From positions 866,374 to 930,373 of the forward strand of contig NZ_JAAQQU010000104.1 of assembly GCF_011742145.1 (NCBI RefSeq): DNA of 64,000 nt, given 5' to 3'. Origin of the DNA: Flavobacterium sp. J49. Lineage in GTDB: Bacteria > Bacteroidota > Bacteroidia > Flavobacteriales > Flavobacteriaceae. The position numbers were made by a program, and so were the translations under genes. The notes below the pieces were generated by a model that was not told the DNA's origin, made no database searches, and saw only the letters and a list, made by a program, of their open reading frames with translations. Of the stretch, positions 33,221-43,608 are shown in pieces; within the stretch, counting starts at the first letter, position 1; each line of letters starts with the position of its first letter.

Positions 33221-34270
33221 ATGAAATTATCTCACTTTCAATTCAATTTACCCACCGAATTACTAGCTGAATTTCCTGTAGAAAACCGCGACGAATCAAG
33301 ATTGATGGTCGTTAACCGAAAAACCAAAACCATTGAACACAAATTATTCAAAGACGTAATCGATTATTTCGATGACGGCGATGTAATGATTTTGAACAAT
33401 ACCAAAGTTTTTCCGGCACGCATGTACGGTAACAAAGAAAAAACCGGAGCGCGTATCGAAGTTTTCTTATTAAGAGAATTGAATGCCGAACAACGCCTTT
33501 GGGACGTATTGGTAGATCCGGCTCGTAAAATCAGAATCGGGAACAAATTGTATTTCGGAGAAGACGATTCATTAGTAGCAGAAGTTATTGATAATACCAC
33601 CTCTCGCGGAAGAACCTTGCGTTTCCTTTACGACGGTTCCTATACCGAATTCAGAAGAAAATTAACCGAACTGGGCGAAACCCCAATTCCAAAATACATC
33701 AACCGCGAAGTAACCGAAGAAGATGCAGAGCGCTACCAAACGATTTATGCCAAAGAAGAAGGCGCAGTAGCCGCACCAACCGCCGGTTTGCACTTCTCAA
33801 AACACTTGTTGAAAAGACTGGAAATCAAAGGCGTTGACTTTGCAGAAATTACGCTACACGTAGGTTTAGGTACTTTCAATCCGGTTGAAGTGGAAGATTT
33901 GTCCAAACACAAAATGGACTCTGAAGAACTAATCATCACCCAAGAAGCTTGCGATATCGTTAATAAAGCCAAAGAGAAAAAACGCAAAATATGTTGCGTC
34001 GGAACTACTTCAATGCGCGCCATCGAAAGTTCGGTTTCTTCTGCAAGAACCTTGAATCCGTATACGGGCTGGACCAACAAATTCATTTTTCCGCCTTACG
34101 ATTTTAGCATTGCCGATTGTATGATTACCAATTTCCATACGCCAAAATCAACATTACTAATGATGATTTCAGCGTTTTGTGGACACGATTTAATGAAAAA
34201 AGCTTACGAAGAAGCCATCAAAGAAAAATACCGTTTCTATTCTTACGGCGACGCGATGTTAATCATCTAA
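33221..34270 (+). CDS. queA: S-adenosylmethionine:tRNA ribosyltransferase-isomerase
   Basis: 349 residues, usual length. It transfers the ribosyl moiety of SAM to preQ1-tRNA to make epoxyqueuosine. Motifs: [26 protein letters not shown] N terminus ([16 protein letters not shown]), [41 protein letters not shown] and [19 protein letters not shown]. Another queuosine gene, queE, is in the window at 56319. It is a monocistronic unit with a terminator at 34277-34306. Confidence 0.97.
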   Translation: MKLSHFQFNLPTELLAEFPVENRDESRLMVVNRKTKTIEHKLFKDVIDYFDDGDVMILNNTKVFPARMYGNKEKTGARIEVFLLRELNAEQRLWDVLVDPARKIRIGNKLYFGEDDSLVAEVIDNTTSRGRTLRFLYDGSYTEFRRKLTELGETPIPKYINREVTEEDAERYQTIYAKEEGAVAAPTAGLHFSKHLLKRLEIKGVDFAEITLHVGLGTFNPVEVEDLSKHKMDSEELIITQEACDIVNKAKEKKRKICCVGTTSMRAIESSVSSARTLNPYTGWTNKFIFPPYDFSIADCMITNFHTPKSTLLMMISAFCGHDLMKKAYEEAIKEKYRFYSYGDAMLII

Positions 34271-34276
34271 AACTAT

Positions 34277-34306
34277 AATCCTAACAGTAATGTTGGGATT
34301 TTTTTT
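34277..34306 (+). terminator. Terminator of queA
   Basis: AATCCTAACA (34277-34286) pairs with TGTTGGGATT (34291-34300), loop GTAA, followed by T. Confidence 0.88.
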
Positions 34307-34307
34307 G

Positions 34308-34423
34308 GGAGCTGTTTGCTTCGCCAGTTCGCTTTTTAGGAGCTCGTGTCCCGCTTTCCGTTGCAATCTTTTTAAATTTCCATCCGGAAAATCTAAAAAG
34401 GATTTCCACTACAATCGGGGCTA
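34308..34423 (+). repeat. REP-like element, family GGAGC...GGGGCTA
   Basis: Contains two GGAGC starts (34308, 34339), then GTCCCGCTTTCCGTTGCAAT, an AGATTTTC/GGAAAATCT-type inverted centre, AGGATTTCCACTACAATC and GGGGCTA. It directly follows the queA terminator and fills the spacer before kynU. Confidence 0.8.
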
Positions 34424-34506
34424 GGGTCATTTGCACATTAAAACTTTTCCCTTTTCCCTTTTTTCTTTCCCCTTTTTTTTACTTTTACGGCAAACTAAAC
34501 AACACC

Positions 34507-35787
34507 ATGACTTTTCAAAATACCCGCGAATTTGCACAACAACTCGATTCGCAAGACGAATTAAAACACTACCGCGACGAATTTATTTTCCCACAGCACA
34601 ATGGCAAAAATGTGGTTTACTTCACCGGAAATTCCCTGGGATTACAACCCAAACGCACCAAAAAATATGTAGAAGACGTAATGAATGATTGGGGCAATTT
34701 AGCTGTAGAAGGTCATTTCTACGCCGAAAAACCTTGGTGGGATTACCACGAAAGATTCGCTGACCCATTGAGTCAAATCGTTGGCGCCAAACCTTCGGAA
34801 ATCACGGTGATGAATACCTTGACCGTAAACCTGCACTTGTTAATGGTGTCGTTTTACAACCCAACTGCCAAGAGATATAAAATCATTTGCGAAGAAAAAG
34901 CCTTTCCTTCCGACCAATATATGTTCCAAAGCCAAGTCAATTTTCACGGCTATACAACCGAAGAGGCAATAGTAGAAATCAAACGCAGAGAAGGCGAACA
35001 CAACATTCGCTTAGAAGATATTTTAACAAAGATAAATGAAGTAGGCGATGAGCTGGCTTTAGTATTAATTGGTGGCGTCAATTATTATACAGGACAAGTT
35101 TTCGATATGAAAGCCATTACGGAAGCCGCACACAAAGTAGGCGCCATTGTCGGATTCGATTTGGCACACGCCGCAGGGAACATCGAATTAAAATTACACG
35201 AATGGAACGTAGATTTCGCTGCTTGGTGTAGCTACAAGTACATGAATTCCGGACCCGGAAATGCTTCAGGTTGTTTTGTACACGAAAAACACCACCATGC
35301 TGATTTACCCCGTTTTGCGGGTTGGTGGGGACATAACAAAGAACGCCGTTTTAAAATGGAACCACAGTTTGAACCGGTACATGGTGCCGACGGTTGGCAA
35401 GTGAGTAATCTGCCGATTTTGTCATTGGCACCCTATTTGGCTTCCGCCGAAATGTTTGCCGAAGTAGGCATGCCAAAACTCATCCAAAAGCGAAATCAAT
35501 TAACCGCTTACCTTGAATTCATCCTTCACGAAATTGATTCCGAATTAGAAGGAGCCGAATTTGAAATCATTACACCATCAAATCAAGAAGAAAGAGCCTG
35601 TCAGCTTTCGGTTTTTCTACATGGTCAAGGCCGTAGCCTGTTCGATTATTTGATGAAAAACGGTGTCATTACCGATTGGCGCGAACCGAATGTTATCCGA
35701 TTAGCACCGGCGCCATTCTATTGTTCTTATGAAGACATGTATGATTTCGGCCAAACTTTAAAAAGAGGAATAATAGCATTAAAATAG
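34507..35787 (+). CDS. kynU: Kynureninase
   Basis: 426 residues, fold-type I PLP enzyme. It cleaves kynurenine or 3-hydroxykynurenine to anthranilate or 3-hydroxyanthranilate plus alanine. Motifs: YFTGNSLGLQPKRTKKY at the N terminus, NTLTVNLHLLMVSFY, FDLAHAAGNIELKLHEW and the PLP lysine in CSYKYMNSGPG (~residue 250); RFAGWWGHNKERRFKM is characteristic. The partner gene kmo lies 10 kb away at 45818, so the oxidative tryptophan-to-quinolinate (NAD) route is probably present. It is followed 23 bp later by an arginase-family gene. Confidence 0.96.
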   Translation: MTFQNTREFAQQLDSQDELKHYRDEFIFPQHNGKNVVYFTGNSLGLQPKRTKKYVEDVMNDWGNLAVEGHFYAEKPWWDYHERFADPLSQIVGAKPSEITVMNTLTVNLHLLMVSFYNPTAKRYKIICEEKAFPSDQYMFQSQVNFHGYTTEEAIVEIKRREGEHNIRLEDILTKINEVGDELALVLIGGVNYYTGQVFDMKAITEAAHKVGAIVGFDLAHAAGNIELKLHEWNVDFAAWCSYKYMNSGPGNASGCFVHEKHHHADLPRFAGWWGHNKERRFKMEPQFEPVHGADGWQVSNLPILSLAPYLASAEMFAEVGMPKLIQKRNQLTAYLEFILHEIDSELEGAEFEIITPSNQEERACQLSVFLHGQGRSLFDYLMKNGVITDWREPNVIRLAPAPFYCSYEDMYDFGQTLKRGIIALK

Positions 35788-35810
35788 AATTTAGAAAAGA
35801 TAATAGCACA

Positions 35811-36899
35811 ATGACCAAAGAACAAATTATACAGAGTTTTGATCCAAGCCAACCCGGTTTAGCCGATGCTACGGTTTTCGGATTGCCTTTCTCTGCAGAA
35901 CAATCAGAAATTATTATTATTCCCGTGCCATGGGAAGTAACCGTAAGTTATGGAGCCGGCGCTTCGGAAGGTCCGGATGCCGTACTTGAAGCTTCCTTTC
36001 AAGTGGATTTAAATCACCAAGATTTCCCTGAATTATGGAAGTTGGGAATTTATTTGGATGAAGCACCGGCCCATTGGAAGAAAAATTCAGAGAAATATAA
36101 AGAATTAGCACAACCCATTATCGAATTGTTGGAAAGTGGTGAAGCAGTTGAAAATTATCCCGCTTTACAAGCAGACTTAGACAAAATCAATAAAGTGTGT
36201 CGCGATTTGCACACTGAAGTAAAAGAAAAAGTGTTGTTTTGGATGCAACAAGGCAAAAAAGTAGCGCTTTTAGGCGGCGATCACTCTACGCCATTAGGGT
36301 ATTACGAAGCGTTAGCCAGTATTCATGACAATTTCGGAATCCTACATTTGGACGCCCACATGGATTTGAGAATCGCTTATGAAGGGTTTACGTTTTCACA
36401 TGCCTCAATTATGTATAATGCGTTGCAAATTCCACAGATTTCCAAATTAGTGCAAGTGGGAATTCGCGATTTCTGTGAGCAGGAAGTGGAAGTGGTACAA
36501 AAATCAAACGGTAGGGTATTAGTCAACACCGATGCCGATTTAAAAGCCGAAACCTTTGAAGGCAAAACTTGGGCAGAGCAATGCGAGGCGATTATTGCAA
36601 CTTTACCACAAAAAGTGTGTATCAGTTTTGATATTGACGGCATGTATCCTTGGTATTGTCCAAATACGGGAACACCGGTTCCGGGCGGATTTTCGTTTGA
36701 ACAAGCAACTTATTTGTTCAATAAATTAGCCGAAAGTGGAAAAGAAATCATAGGCTTCGATTTAGTGGAAGTCGCACCGGGAGAAACAGACGATTGGGAT
36801 GGTAATGTAGGCGCCCGAATGTTATTCCATATGTGTGGTGTTTTGGCTAAAAATAGCGGATTAAACGTTGGACAAAAAATCAATTTTCAAAGAAAATAA
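35811..36899 (+). CDS. Arginase/agmatinase/formiminoglutamase-family enzyme
   Basis: 362 residues. Ureohydrolase fold with binuclear Mn motifs: ALLGGDHSTPLGYY (~residue 155), LHLDAHMDLR (~residue 183) and ISFDIDGMYP (~residue 275), followed by PNTGTPVPGG. In the third motif the usual final Asp-Pro is Tyr-Pro. The substrate (agmatine, arginine, formiminoglutamate or other) cannot be told from motifs. It probably shares a transcript with kynU and ends 7 bp from the convergent sensor gene. Confidence 0.88.
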   Translation: MTKEQIIQSFDPSQPGLADATVFGLPFSAEQSEIIIIPVPWEVTVSYGAGASEGPDAVLEASFQVDLNHQDFPELWKLGIYLDEAPAHWKKNSEKYKELAQPIIELLESGEAVENYPALQADLDKINKVCRDLHTEVKEKVLFWMQQGKKVALLGGDHSTPLGYYEALASIHDNFGILHLDAHMDLRIAYEGFTFSHASIMYNALQIPQISKLVQVGIRDFCEQEVEVVQKSNGRVLVNTDADLKAETFEGKTWAEQCEAIIATLPQKVCISFDIDGMYPWYCPNTGTPVPGGFSFEQATYLFNKLAESGKEIIGFDLVEVAPGETDDWDGNVGARMLFHMCGVLAKNSGLNVGQKINFQRK

Positions 36900-36906
36900 T
36901 CTTGTT

Positions 36907-39348
36907 TTAGCTTAGGCTTGAATCCTCAGGGTTTTCTCTGTCATTTCTTTTTCTAATGTTATAGATAAACATGGTCAATTCTTTGGTAAAAGAATCCAAA
37001 GAATTGGCAGATTGTTTGAGGTAACCCATCACTTTTTCAACTTCTTCTTGAGTTAACGATTCTTCCATAAGATTGGTTATTCCAATGATTTGGGTAACAG
37101 GATGGCGGACTTTGTGAGAGGTAATGAACATCATCTCCTCAAGATCGTTAATGTATTGCTCTTTTTCGCGCTCGGCTTTTTTGAGTTCAGTAATATCGTA
37201 ACCGGTTAGTATGTATTTGTTGTTTTCTAATGGATGTAATATGCGAAGCATGTAGCGAACGTTGTTGTCCTCTGTGGCCAACTCATCAATCCACTCTGCG
37301 GTTTCATTGAGTTTTACTTTCTCGAAGGATTCATGTCTTCGGGTGGCTACAGAAAGGTCGAGGCCTTTTAATTTACAATAATCAAAATCGGTTTTCCCCA
37401 CAATCCAGTCTCTGATTTCTTCACTTTCAATTCCGGTTGGATTAACATATAAATACTTTTCATCATGGTCATACACCGCAATTTCTGTTGGAATTTTGTT
37501 TAATATTTCGTCAGTAAATTTCTTTTGGCTTTGTAATTCTTCGGTTCGTTCCTCAACTCTTTTTTCAAGACTTTGATTAAGAAGTTGTATCTCTTTCTCA
37601 GATTTCTTTCTTTGCGTAATATCTATAAAGGATCCAATGTAACACATTACCCCGTCAATTTCGATACTTTCAATTGAATAAAGTACATTGATTGATTTAC
37701 CATCCGCTGTTTTAAGTTCTGATTCTATCTCTTTTTTGTCCTTGCCATTGTGCAATATTTGTTGGGTTACTTTTTCAAATTCTTCCAACGACAATGTATC
37801 GAAAGAGTTACTCTTTTTGTTTAAAAGTAGTTTTTTATCAATTCCCACCATTTTACTAAAGGCATCATTTACATAATTAATTTTTCCTCCTATGATTTGG
37901 GTAATGATAATGGCTACAGGGTTGGATTCAAGAATTTGGTAAAACTTGCGGTAAGCGGCATTGATTTCTTCTTCGGCTTTTAGACGTTCAGTAATATCAC
38001 GGCCGAGCGCATAAAAAATATCTTTAACAGGGATTACATTCCACTCTATCGATTTGTACTCTCCCGATTTGCAGCGGTATCGATTCACAAAATGTACCGT
38101 TGCTTTTCCCGACTCTAACTTTTTCACTTCTTCTAAAGTAGATTCAATATCATCAACATGTATTATTTCCAAATAGCCTTTGGTTAAGAATTCTTCGTCA
38201 CTATACCCTAAGATTTCAGAAAAGGCAGGATTAATACTGATAAACTTTCCGCCTTGTGCTTTGCCTATCATGTCTATAGACAAGTTGTAAAACAAGTCCC
38301 TTTCTTCTTCGGCTTTCTTTTTTTCTGTAATGTTTCTGAAAATTAAAACCGAGCCTATAATGTTGCCTTCTCGATCGTGAATTGGGGCACCACTATCGTC
38401 AATGTAAATATCACTTCCGTTTTTACTTTTGAGTATGGTGTCTTGGGCCAGTAATACCGTTCGGTTTTCTTTTAATGCTACTATGGCCGGATTGACAACT
38501 TTACGACCTGTTTTTTTATCGAAAATGTTAAAAACAGATTCCAGCGGTTGGCCGAGCAATTCATCGATGGTCCAACCTCCAATTTCTGCGGCAGCTTTGT
38601 TGAGCATCGTGATTTTACCATTAGTGTCAGTCGTTATAACACCATCTCCTATGCTTATTAAGGTTTGGGTGTACCATTCGTTTTGAACAAAAAGCAGTTC
38701 CTCATTTTCTTTTCTTTTTTTAATTTCTTTAAACAAGGAATAAAATATAATCAAGAAAAGGGACAGTGTGATAAAAGTGCCTAAAAAGAGAACAGCTCTG
38801 GAAGTATTGATTGACTTTTTCATTTTCATCTCTCTCTCGGAAAGCAAGATTTCTTCTTCAGCATCAATTTCTTTAAAAATAAGCTCAATTTCATCCATAA
38901 GTCTTTTTCCTTCGCCTAATTTTATGATTTTTACAGCGCTTTCGTGACCTTCTTTTTGTCTAATGTCAACTACTTTATGGACATAATTAAATTTGTCTTC
39001 AATCAAATTTTTTAAAATAGATACTCTTGTTTTTTGTTTTGGATTGTCTTTGACCCAATTTTTTAATTCAGCATATTGAATTCTATAAAGCTCCGTTGAA
39101 AAATTCAATTGGTTAAGGAACTTATCATTGCCCGAGATGACATAACCTCTCTGAGCTGTTTCAGCATCCTTAATAGTAGATAGTAATTCTTTACTTTGAT
39201 TCAATACATTATAAGTGTGTATCACCCATTTTTCATTGTTATAACTTTTTTGATAAGTCACATAAGAAAGTGTACTCAATAAAATGAGAATGGTCAAGGC
39301 AAGGAAGAATCCAAGTTTTGCTAGTTTGTTTTCGTATTTTTGTGGCAT
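36907..39348 (-). CDS. Multi-PAS sensor protein with CHASE3-like input and a DHp helix pair but no ATPase domain
   Basis: 813 residues. A transmembrane helix (~12-32), a CHASE3-like periplasmic helical region (~35-180), a second transmembrane helix (~184-206), then four PAS domains (~220-345, 350-465, 470-590, 615-725) with a coiled-coil linker (LEKRVEERTEELQSQK). The protein ends in a histidine-kinase-like helical hairpin, ITSHKVRHPVTQIIGITNLM with His745, and stops 68 residues later. No HATPase_c domain follows, and there is no room for one before the convergent gene. It might be phosphorylated by a partner or act as a dimerisation scaffold. An origin by truncation is the alternative. Confidence 0.85.
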   Translation of the reverse strand: MPQKYENKLAKLGFFLALTILILLSTLSYVTYQKSYNNEKWVIHTYNVLNQSKELLSTIKDAETAQRGYVISGNDKFLNQLNFSTELYRIQYAELKNWVKDNPKQKTRVSILKNLIEDKFNYVHKVVDIRQKEGHESAVKIIKLGEGKRLMDEIELIFKEIDAEEEILLSEREMKMKKSINTSRAVLFLGTFITLSLFLIIFYSLFKEIKKRKENEELLFVQNEWYTQTLISIGDGVITTDTNGKITMLNKAAAEIGGWTIDELLGQPLESVFNIFDKKTGRKVVNPAIVALKENRTVLLAQDTILKSKNGSDIYIDDSGAPIHDREGNIIGSVLIFRNITEKKKAEEERDLFYNLSIDMIGKAQGGKFISINPAFSEILGYSDEEFLTKGYLEIIHVDDIESTLEEVKKLESGKATVHFVNRYRCKSGEYKSIEWNVIPVKDIFYALGRDITERLKAEEEINAAYRKFYQILESNPVAIIITQIIGGKINYVNDAFSKMVGIDKKLLLNKKSNSFDTLSLEEFEKVTQQILHNGKDKKEIESELKTADGKSINVLYSIESIEIDGVMCYIGSFIDITQRKKSEKEIQLLNQSLEKRVEERTEELQSQKKFTDEILNKIPTEIAVYDHDEKYLYVNPTGIESEEIRDWIVGKTDFDYCKLKGLDLSVATRRHESFEKVKLNETAEWIDELATEDNNVRYMLRILHPLENNKYILTGYDITELKKAEREKEQYINDLEEMMFITSHKVRHPVTQIIGITNLMEESLTQEEVEKVMGYLKQSANSLDSFTKELTMFIYNIRKRNDRENPEDSSLS

Positions 39349-39691
39349 ACTTTTATGACTGAATTAAAAATAAAAATCAAAAGAGCATATTTTTTCATAC
39401 TTTTCACAAGCACGATTTTTAAAGTTTCCAATAAAAAAGAGATTGTTTTGCAGTAAATGTTTTACAATATACAAAAAAATAATTTACAGAGTCGTTGTTT
39501 TTGAGCAATTTGTTTCAATTTTTTTTACCCAAATCCTAGAGGAAATCTTCAAAGGCAGTAATTTCAAGGCTTATTTTTCTTTACAAATCTCAATTTTAAC
39601 AAAAGAGTTTTCCCTTTTATCAGTACCAAATTTACTGAGGAAGTTTTTGCGAAACCCAAAATAAGTATATTTGTTTTTCAATCAATATTCC
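39349..39691. promoter_or_regulatory. Divergent spacer with a -7 element for the penicillin acylase gene
   Basis: A/T-rich 343-bp spacer between divergent genes. TATATTTG (39666-39673) fits TAnnTTTG, 18 nt before the acylase ATG; a TTG at 39647-39649 is 16 nt upstream. No clear promoter for the sensor gene and no structured element was seen. The open frame 39443-39664 has no recognisable features and I do not call it. Confidence 0.5.
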
Positions 39692-42079
39692 ATGAAAATC
39701 TTAAAGAAAATAAGCCTCCTTTTTTTATTGCTCCTTGTTTTAGTAGTCATTATCGGTGCCGGATATTTGCAATATACCAAACCTGATTACGAAGGTGAAA
39801 TGGCTCTCAACAATCTCAGCAAAGAGACAACGGTATACTTTGACGATTATGGTGTGCCACACATTTATGCCAACAATCAAAAAGACGCCATGACCACTTT
39901 GGGTTATGTACATGCACAAGACCGACTTTGGCAAATGGAACTCATGCGACGCATCGCTCCGGGAAGACTCTCGGAGATTTTTGGTGGCGCGGCTTTAAAA
40001 ACAGACAAATTTTTTGCCGGAATTGGCATCGATGAGAATTCGGCGAAAGCAGTAGCGCAATTAAATACGAACTCACAAACCTACCTTTTGGCGCAAGCCT
40101 ATCTCGACGGAATCAATCAATATATCGCAGAAGGCAAAACACCTATTGAAATCAGATTACTCGGAATTGAACAAGAAAAATTCACTTTAAAAGATGTTTA
40201 CAATATCTTCGGATTTATGTCTTTCAGCTTTGCGATGGCCCAAAAAACCGACCCATTGTTGACCGATATTCGCGACCGATTTGGCATGGAATATTTAAAA
40301 GATTTTGGAATCCAAGGCGAATTGGGAACCCAACAATTACAATCTTTTAAAGGGAAATACAAGGAATACAGCGAAATCTCAAAATCAGTAGCGAGTTTGC
40401 TTGAAGAGTCTCCGGTTCCTGCTTTTATAGGCAGTAACAGTTGGGTAATTGGTGGCGAAAAAACCAAAAACGGCAAAGTGATTTTAGCCAATGACCCGCA
40501 CATTATGTATTCCCAACCCGGAACCTGGTACGAAGCCCATATCGTTTGTCCCGATTATGAAATCTATGGGTATTACATCGCCGGAACGCCGTTTCCGCTT
40601 TTGGGTCACAATCGGGAGTATGCTTATGGTTTAACCATGTTTGAGAACGATGATGTGGATTTCTTTCAGGAAGATGAAAATCCAAATAATCCTAAGCAAT
40701 ACAAAACGCCTGATGGTTTTAAAAATTACACATACCAACAAAAAACCATCAAGGTCAAAGACAGTGCAAATTTCAAGTTGAATGTCAAAACCAGTCATCA
40801 CGGTCCGATAATTACCGGTTTATTAGACGGTTTGGAAACCAAGAAGTCTGTAGCGATGCATTGGATTTATACCCAACAAAAAAACCAAATCCTAGATGCC
40901 GTTTACGAGTTGTCTCATGCCAAAAGCTTGGAAAGTTTTCATCAAAGTATCGAATTGATTCATGCGCCGGGCTTAAACATCATGTATGGTGATGCCAAAG
41001 GCAATATCGCTTGGATTACTTCGGGGAAATTGTATAAAGTCGACAAAAGTGTCAATACCAATTTCATTCTCAATGGCGCCAATGGTATCGATGACAAGAA
41101 AGAGTTTATGGCTTTTGCCAAAAATCCACAGGCAATCAATCCACCGTGGCATTATGTTTACAGTTCTAATAACCAACCAACACCAATCGACGGCTATTTG
41201 TATCCCGGCTATTATTTGCCCAAAGACAGAGCTATGCGAATCGACGGTTTGTTGAGCCCCAAAAACAATTGGACGAAAGAAGACGTTTCTAAAATGATAG
41301 TCGATAATACTTCAGCAACGGCACAAACCATCGTTGGTACTATGACGAAGGCTTTAAATGTCGCTAATTTCAGTGCCAATGAAAAGCAAGCCTTAAGTAT
41401 TTTAAAAAACTGGAAAGCGACGCATGAGTTGCATGACATCGCGCCAACGCTTTACAACAAATGGTTTTATTTTTACCTGAAAGCGACTTTAGAAGATGAA
41501 TTCGGGGAAGAAAATTTCAAACTTTTGTTGAGCACACACATTGTCAAGCAAATGATTGAAGCCCAAACCCAAAATGCCAATTCGCCTTGGTGGGACAATA
41601 TCAAAACGAAAGACAAAAAAGAAACCCAATCGGAAATCCTGACCCAATCCTTTAAAGAAGCCATTGTGTCTTTAGAAAATCAATTGGGCAACGATGTCTC
41701 GCAATGGCAATGGAGCAAAGTGCATCAAGTAACCTTCCAACATCCGATTGGAAAAGTGAAATTGTTTAGCAAGTTTTTTAATGTTGGGTCATTTCCAATT
41801 TCTGGAACCAATGAAGTTATCAATAACCAATTGTTTATTTACACAGATGAAGCTGTAATTCCGGTTAAAGGCGGACCATCAACAAGACGTATTATTGATT
41901 TTTCAGATATTGAAAACAGTTTAAGCGTTTTGCCAACAGGACAATCAGGAAATCCGATGAGCAAGCATTACAGTGACCAATCGGAACTGTTTGTCAACGG
42001 TAAATTCAGAAAAATGAAACTGAATAAAAAAGAAATCGAAGCCAGTTCGACCAAACTGATTTTCAAACCAAAATCTTAA
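39692..42079 (+). CDS. Penicillin-acylase-family Ntn hydrolase
   Basis: 795 residues from ATG 39692, which gives an N-terminal signal anchor (LLFLLLLVLVVIIGAGYL). The precursor should self-cleave before Ser248 in FIGSNSWVIGG to give a beta subunit with an N-terminal nucleophilic Ser. The alpha part has YFDDYGVPHIYANNQKDAM and YVHAQDRLWQMELMRR; the beta part has ANDPHIMYSQPGTWYE and HHGPIITG. Family members cleave amides such as penicillin G or acyl-homoserine lactones; the natural substrate here is unknown. It ends overlapping the convergent photolyase gene by 4 bp. Confidence 0.93.
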   Translation: MKILKKISLLFLLLLVLVVIIGAGYLQYTKPDYEGEMALNNLSKETTVYFDDYGVPHIYANNQKDAMTTLGYVHAQDRLWQMELMRRIAPGRLSEIFGGAALKTDKFFAGIGIDENSAKAVAQLNTNSQTYLLAQAYLDGINQYIAEGKTPIEIRLLGIEQEKFTLKDVYNIFGFMSFSFAMAQKTDPLLTDIRDRFGMEYLKDFGIQGELGTQQLQSFKGKYKEYSEISKSVASLLEESPVPAFIGSNSWVIGGEKTKNGKVILANDPHIMYSQPGTWYEAHIVCPDYEIYGYYIAGTPFPLLGHNREYAYGLTMFENDDVDFFQEDENPNNPKQYKTPDGFKNYTYQQKTIKVKDSANFKLNVKTSHHGPIITGLLDGLETKKSVAMHWIYTQQKNQILDAVYELSHAKSLESFHQSIELIHAPGLNIMYGDAKGNIAWITSGKLYKVDKSVNTNFILNGANGIDDKKEFMAFAKNPQAINPPWHYVYSSNNQPTPIDGYLYPGYYLPKDRAMRIDGLLSPKNNWTKEDVSKMIVDNTSATAQTIVGTMTKALNVANFSANEKQALSILKNWKATHELHDIAPTLYNKWFYFYLKATLEDEFGEENFKLLLSTHIVKQMIEAQTQNANSPWWDNIKTKDKKETQSEILTQSFKEAIVSLENQLGNDVSQWQWSKVHQVTFQHPIGKVKLFSKFFNVGSFPISGTNEVINNQLFIYTDEAVIPVKGGPSTRRIIDFSDIENSLSVLPTGQSGNPMSKHYSDQSELFVNGKFRKMKLNKKEIEASSTKLIFKPKS

Positions 42080-43608
42080 TACAAATCGGGATTTTGAATG
42101 ATGTATGCCGCTTTTTCTTTGATTCGATAAAGCTCTTCGGCCGGAATTTTGTTCAATAAGTTCAGCATCATCGCCATGCGTTGGTTGTTCTTGAAGTACT
42201 GCTTTTTATCGTCTAAAAAATTCCAATACAAACTGTTGAACGGACACGCATTGTCGCCTAGTTTGTCTTTAACGTTGTAATGACACGACTCACAATAGTT
42301 ACTCATTTTGTTGATATAACTACCCGAAGAAACATAAGGTTTGGTTGCCAAAATTCCGCCATCGGCATACTGACTCATGCCACGAGTGTTGGGCAATTCT
42401 ACCCATTCAATCGCGTCGATATATACGCCGAGATACCAAGCGTCAACGGCGTCGGGATGGCGTTGGGACAGCAAAGAAAAATTGCCAATAATCATCAACC
42501 GCTGAATGTGATGGGCATAAGCATCGTCCAAACTTTGATTGATGGCCTGACTCATGCAATGCATTTTGGTTTGACCGGTCCAATAAAAATCGGGTAAGGG
42601 TTCGTGGTTTTCCAATACATTCATTTGTGCATACTGCGGCATTTCTTTCCAATAAATCCCTCTCACATATTCACGCCAACCGATAATTTGCCGCACAAAA
42701 CCCTCAACTTGTGCCAAAGTTATGATTTCTTGATTTTGATGATAATGTGCTACAACGGTATCAATCACTTCTTTGGGTGAGAGCATTTTACTATTCATGG
42801 CAAAGGACAAACGCGAATGAAACAATTGCTTTTCTTGAGTGTACATCGCATCTTCATACGTCCCGAAATACGGCAGTAAGTTGTTACAGAAATAATCGAG
42901 TAATTCCAAACATTCATCACGTGAAATAGGCCAACCAAAATTATCAGGATCAATGTTGCCAAAAGCGCTAACGCCGGCTTGTTGGATTTCGTCTACTATC
43001 GTTGAAACCTTTTTCGGAAACTGCTTGGCCTTGGGCACCGGAACTTCACCTTTGTATTTCTTGCGATTGTCGTGGTCAAAATTCCACTGATTGCCCAAAG
43101 GTTGTTCGCCTACCATCATCACTTGGTGTTTCTTGCGCATCATGCGGTAGAAACTTTCCATAAACAATTGTTTTTTGCTTTGGAAGAAAGAAGCTAATTC
43201 TTCTCTATTGGTGTAAAAATGTTCGGTATCAAAGGCTCGGCTAGTAATGTTTAATTGGCTGCAAATGGTTTTCAATTGCTCGTCTAAACGATATTCATCC
43301 GGCAATTGGTATTCGAAATGAGTAATGGAATGTAATGCGATTTCTTTCTGAATCAATAGTTCAAAATCTTGTAAATTGTCTTCATTCGAAATTTTGTAAT
43401 ACCGAACTTGATGCCCTTGCGCTTGCAATGTTTTGGCAAAATGGCGCATCGCCAAAAAGAAAGCCGTGACTTTTTGAATGTGATGTTTCACATAATCGGT
43501 TTCCTGACGCACTTCCGCCATCAAATAGATTACAGAATCGTCTTTGGTTTGAAACCAAGAATGATGGCTGTTTAATTGGTCACCAAGAATTAGTCGGAGT
43601 GTTTTCAT
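42076..43608 (-). CDS. Iron-sulfur bacterial cryptochrome/(6-4) photolyase-type protein
   Basis: 510 residues. It belongs to the photolyase-related (FeS-BCP, PhrB/CryB) branch: N-terminal RLILGDQLNSHHSWF, MESFYRMMRKKHQVMM, FVRQIIGWREYVRGIYW and GNFSLLSQRHPD. The C terminus holds the cluster cysteines in YCESCHYN and DNACPFNSLYW, and an upstream one is probably present. Members repair (6-4) photoproducts in light with FAD and a lumazine antenna. It directly follows cry-DASH (stop TAA then ATG, no gap) and is last in a four-gene light operon. Confidence 0.93.
   Translation of the reverse strand: MKTLRLILGDQLNSHHSWFQTKDDSVIYLMAEVRQETDYVKHHIQKVTAFFLAMRHFAKTLQAQGHQVRYYKISNEDNLQDFELLIQKEIALHSITHFEYQLPDEYRLDEQLKTICSQLNITSRAFDTEHFYTNREELASFFQSKKQLFMESFYRMMRKKHQVMMVGEQPLGNQWNFDHDNRKKYKGEVPVPKAKQFPKKVSTIVDEIQQAGVSAFGNIDPDNFGWPISRDECLELLDYFCNNLLPYFGTYEDAMYTQEKQLFHSRLSFAMNSKMLSPKEVIDTVVAHYHQNQEIITLAQVEGFVRQIIGWREYVRGIYWKEMPQYAQMNVLENHEPLPDFYWTGQTKMHCMSQAINQSLDDAYAHHIQRLMIIGNFSLLSQRHPDAVDAWYLGVYIDAIEWVELPNTRGMSQYADGGILATKPYVSSGSYINKMSNYCESCHYNVKDKLGDNACPFNSLYWNFLDDKKQYFKNNQRMAMMLNLLNKIPAEELYRIKEKAAYIIQNPDLY

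Noticed and set aside
39443..39664. 73-residue frame in the spacer before the penicillin acylase gene
   Set aside because: Low-complexity Phe/Ile/Lys content as expected from A/T-rich DNA, no promoter placement or family resemblance.
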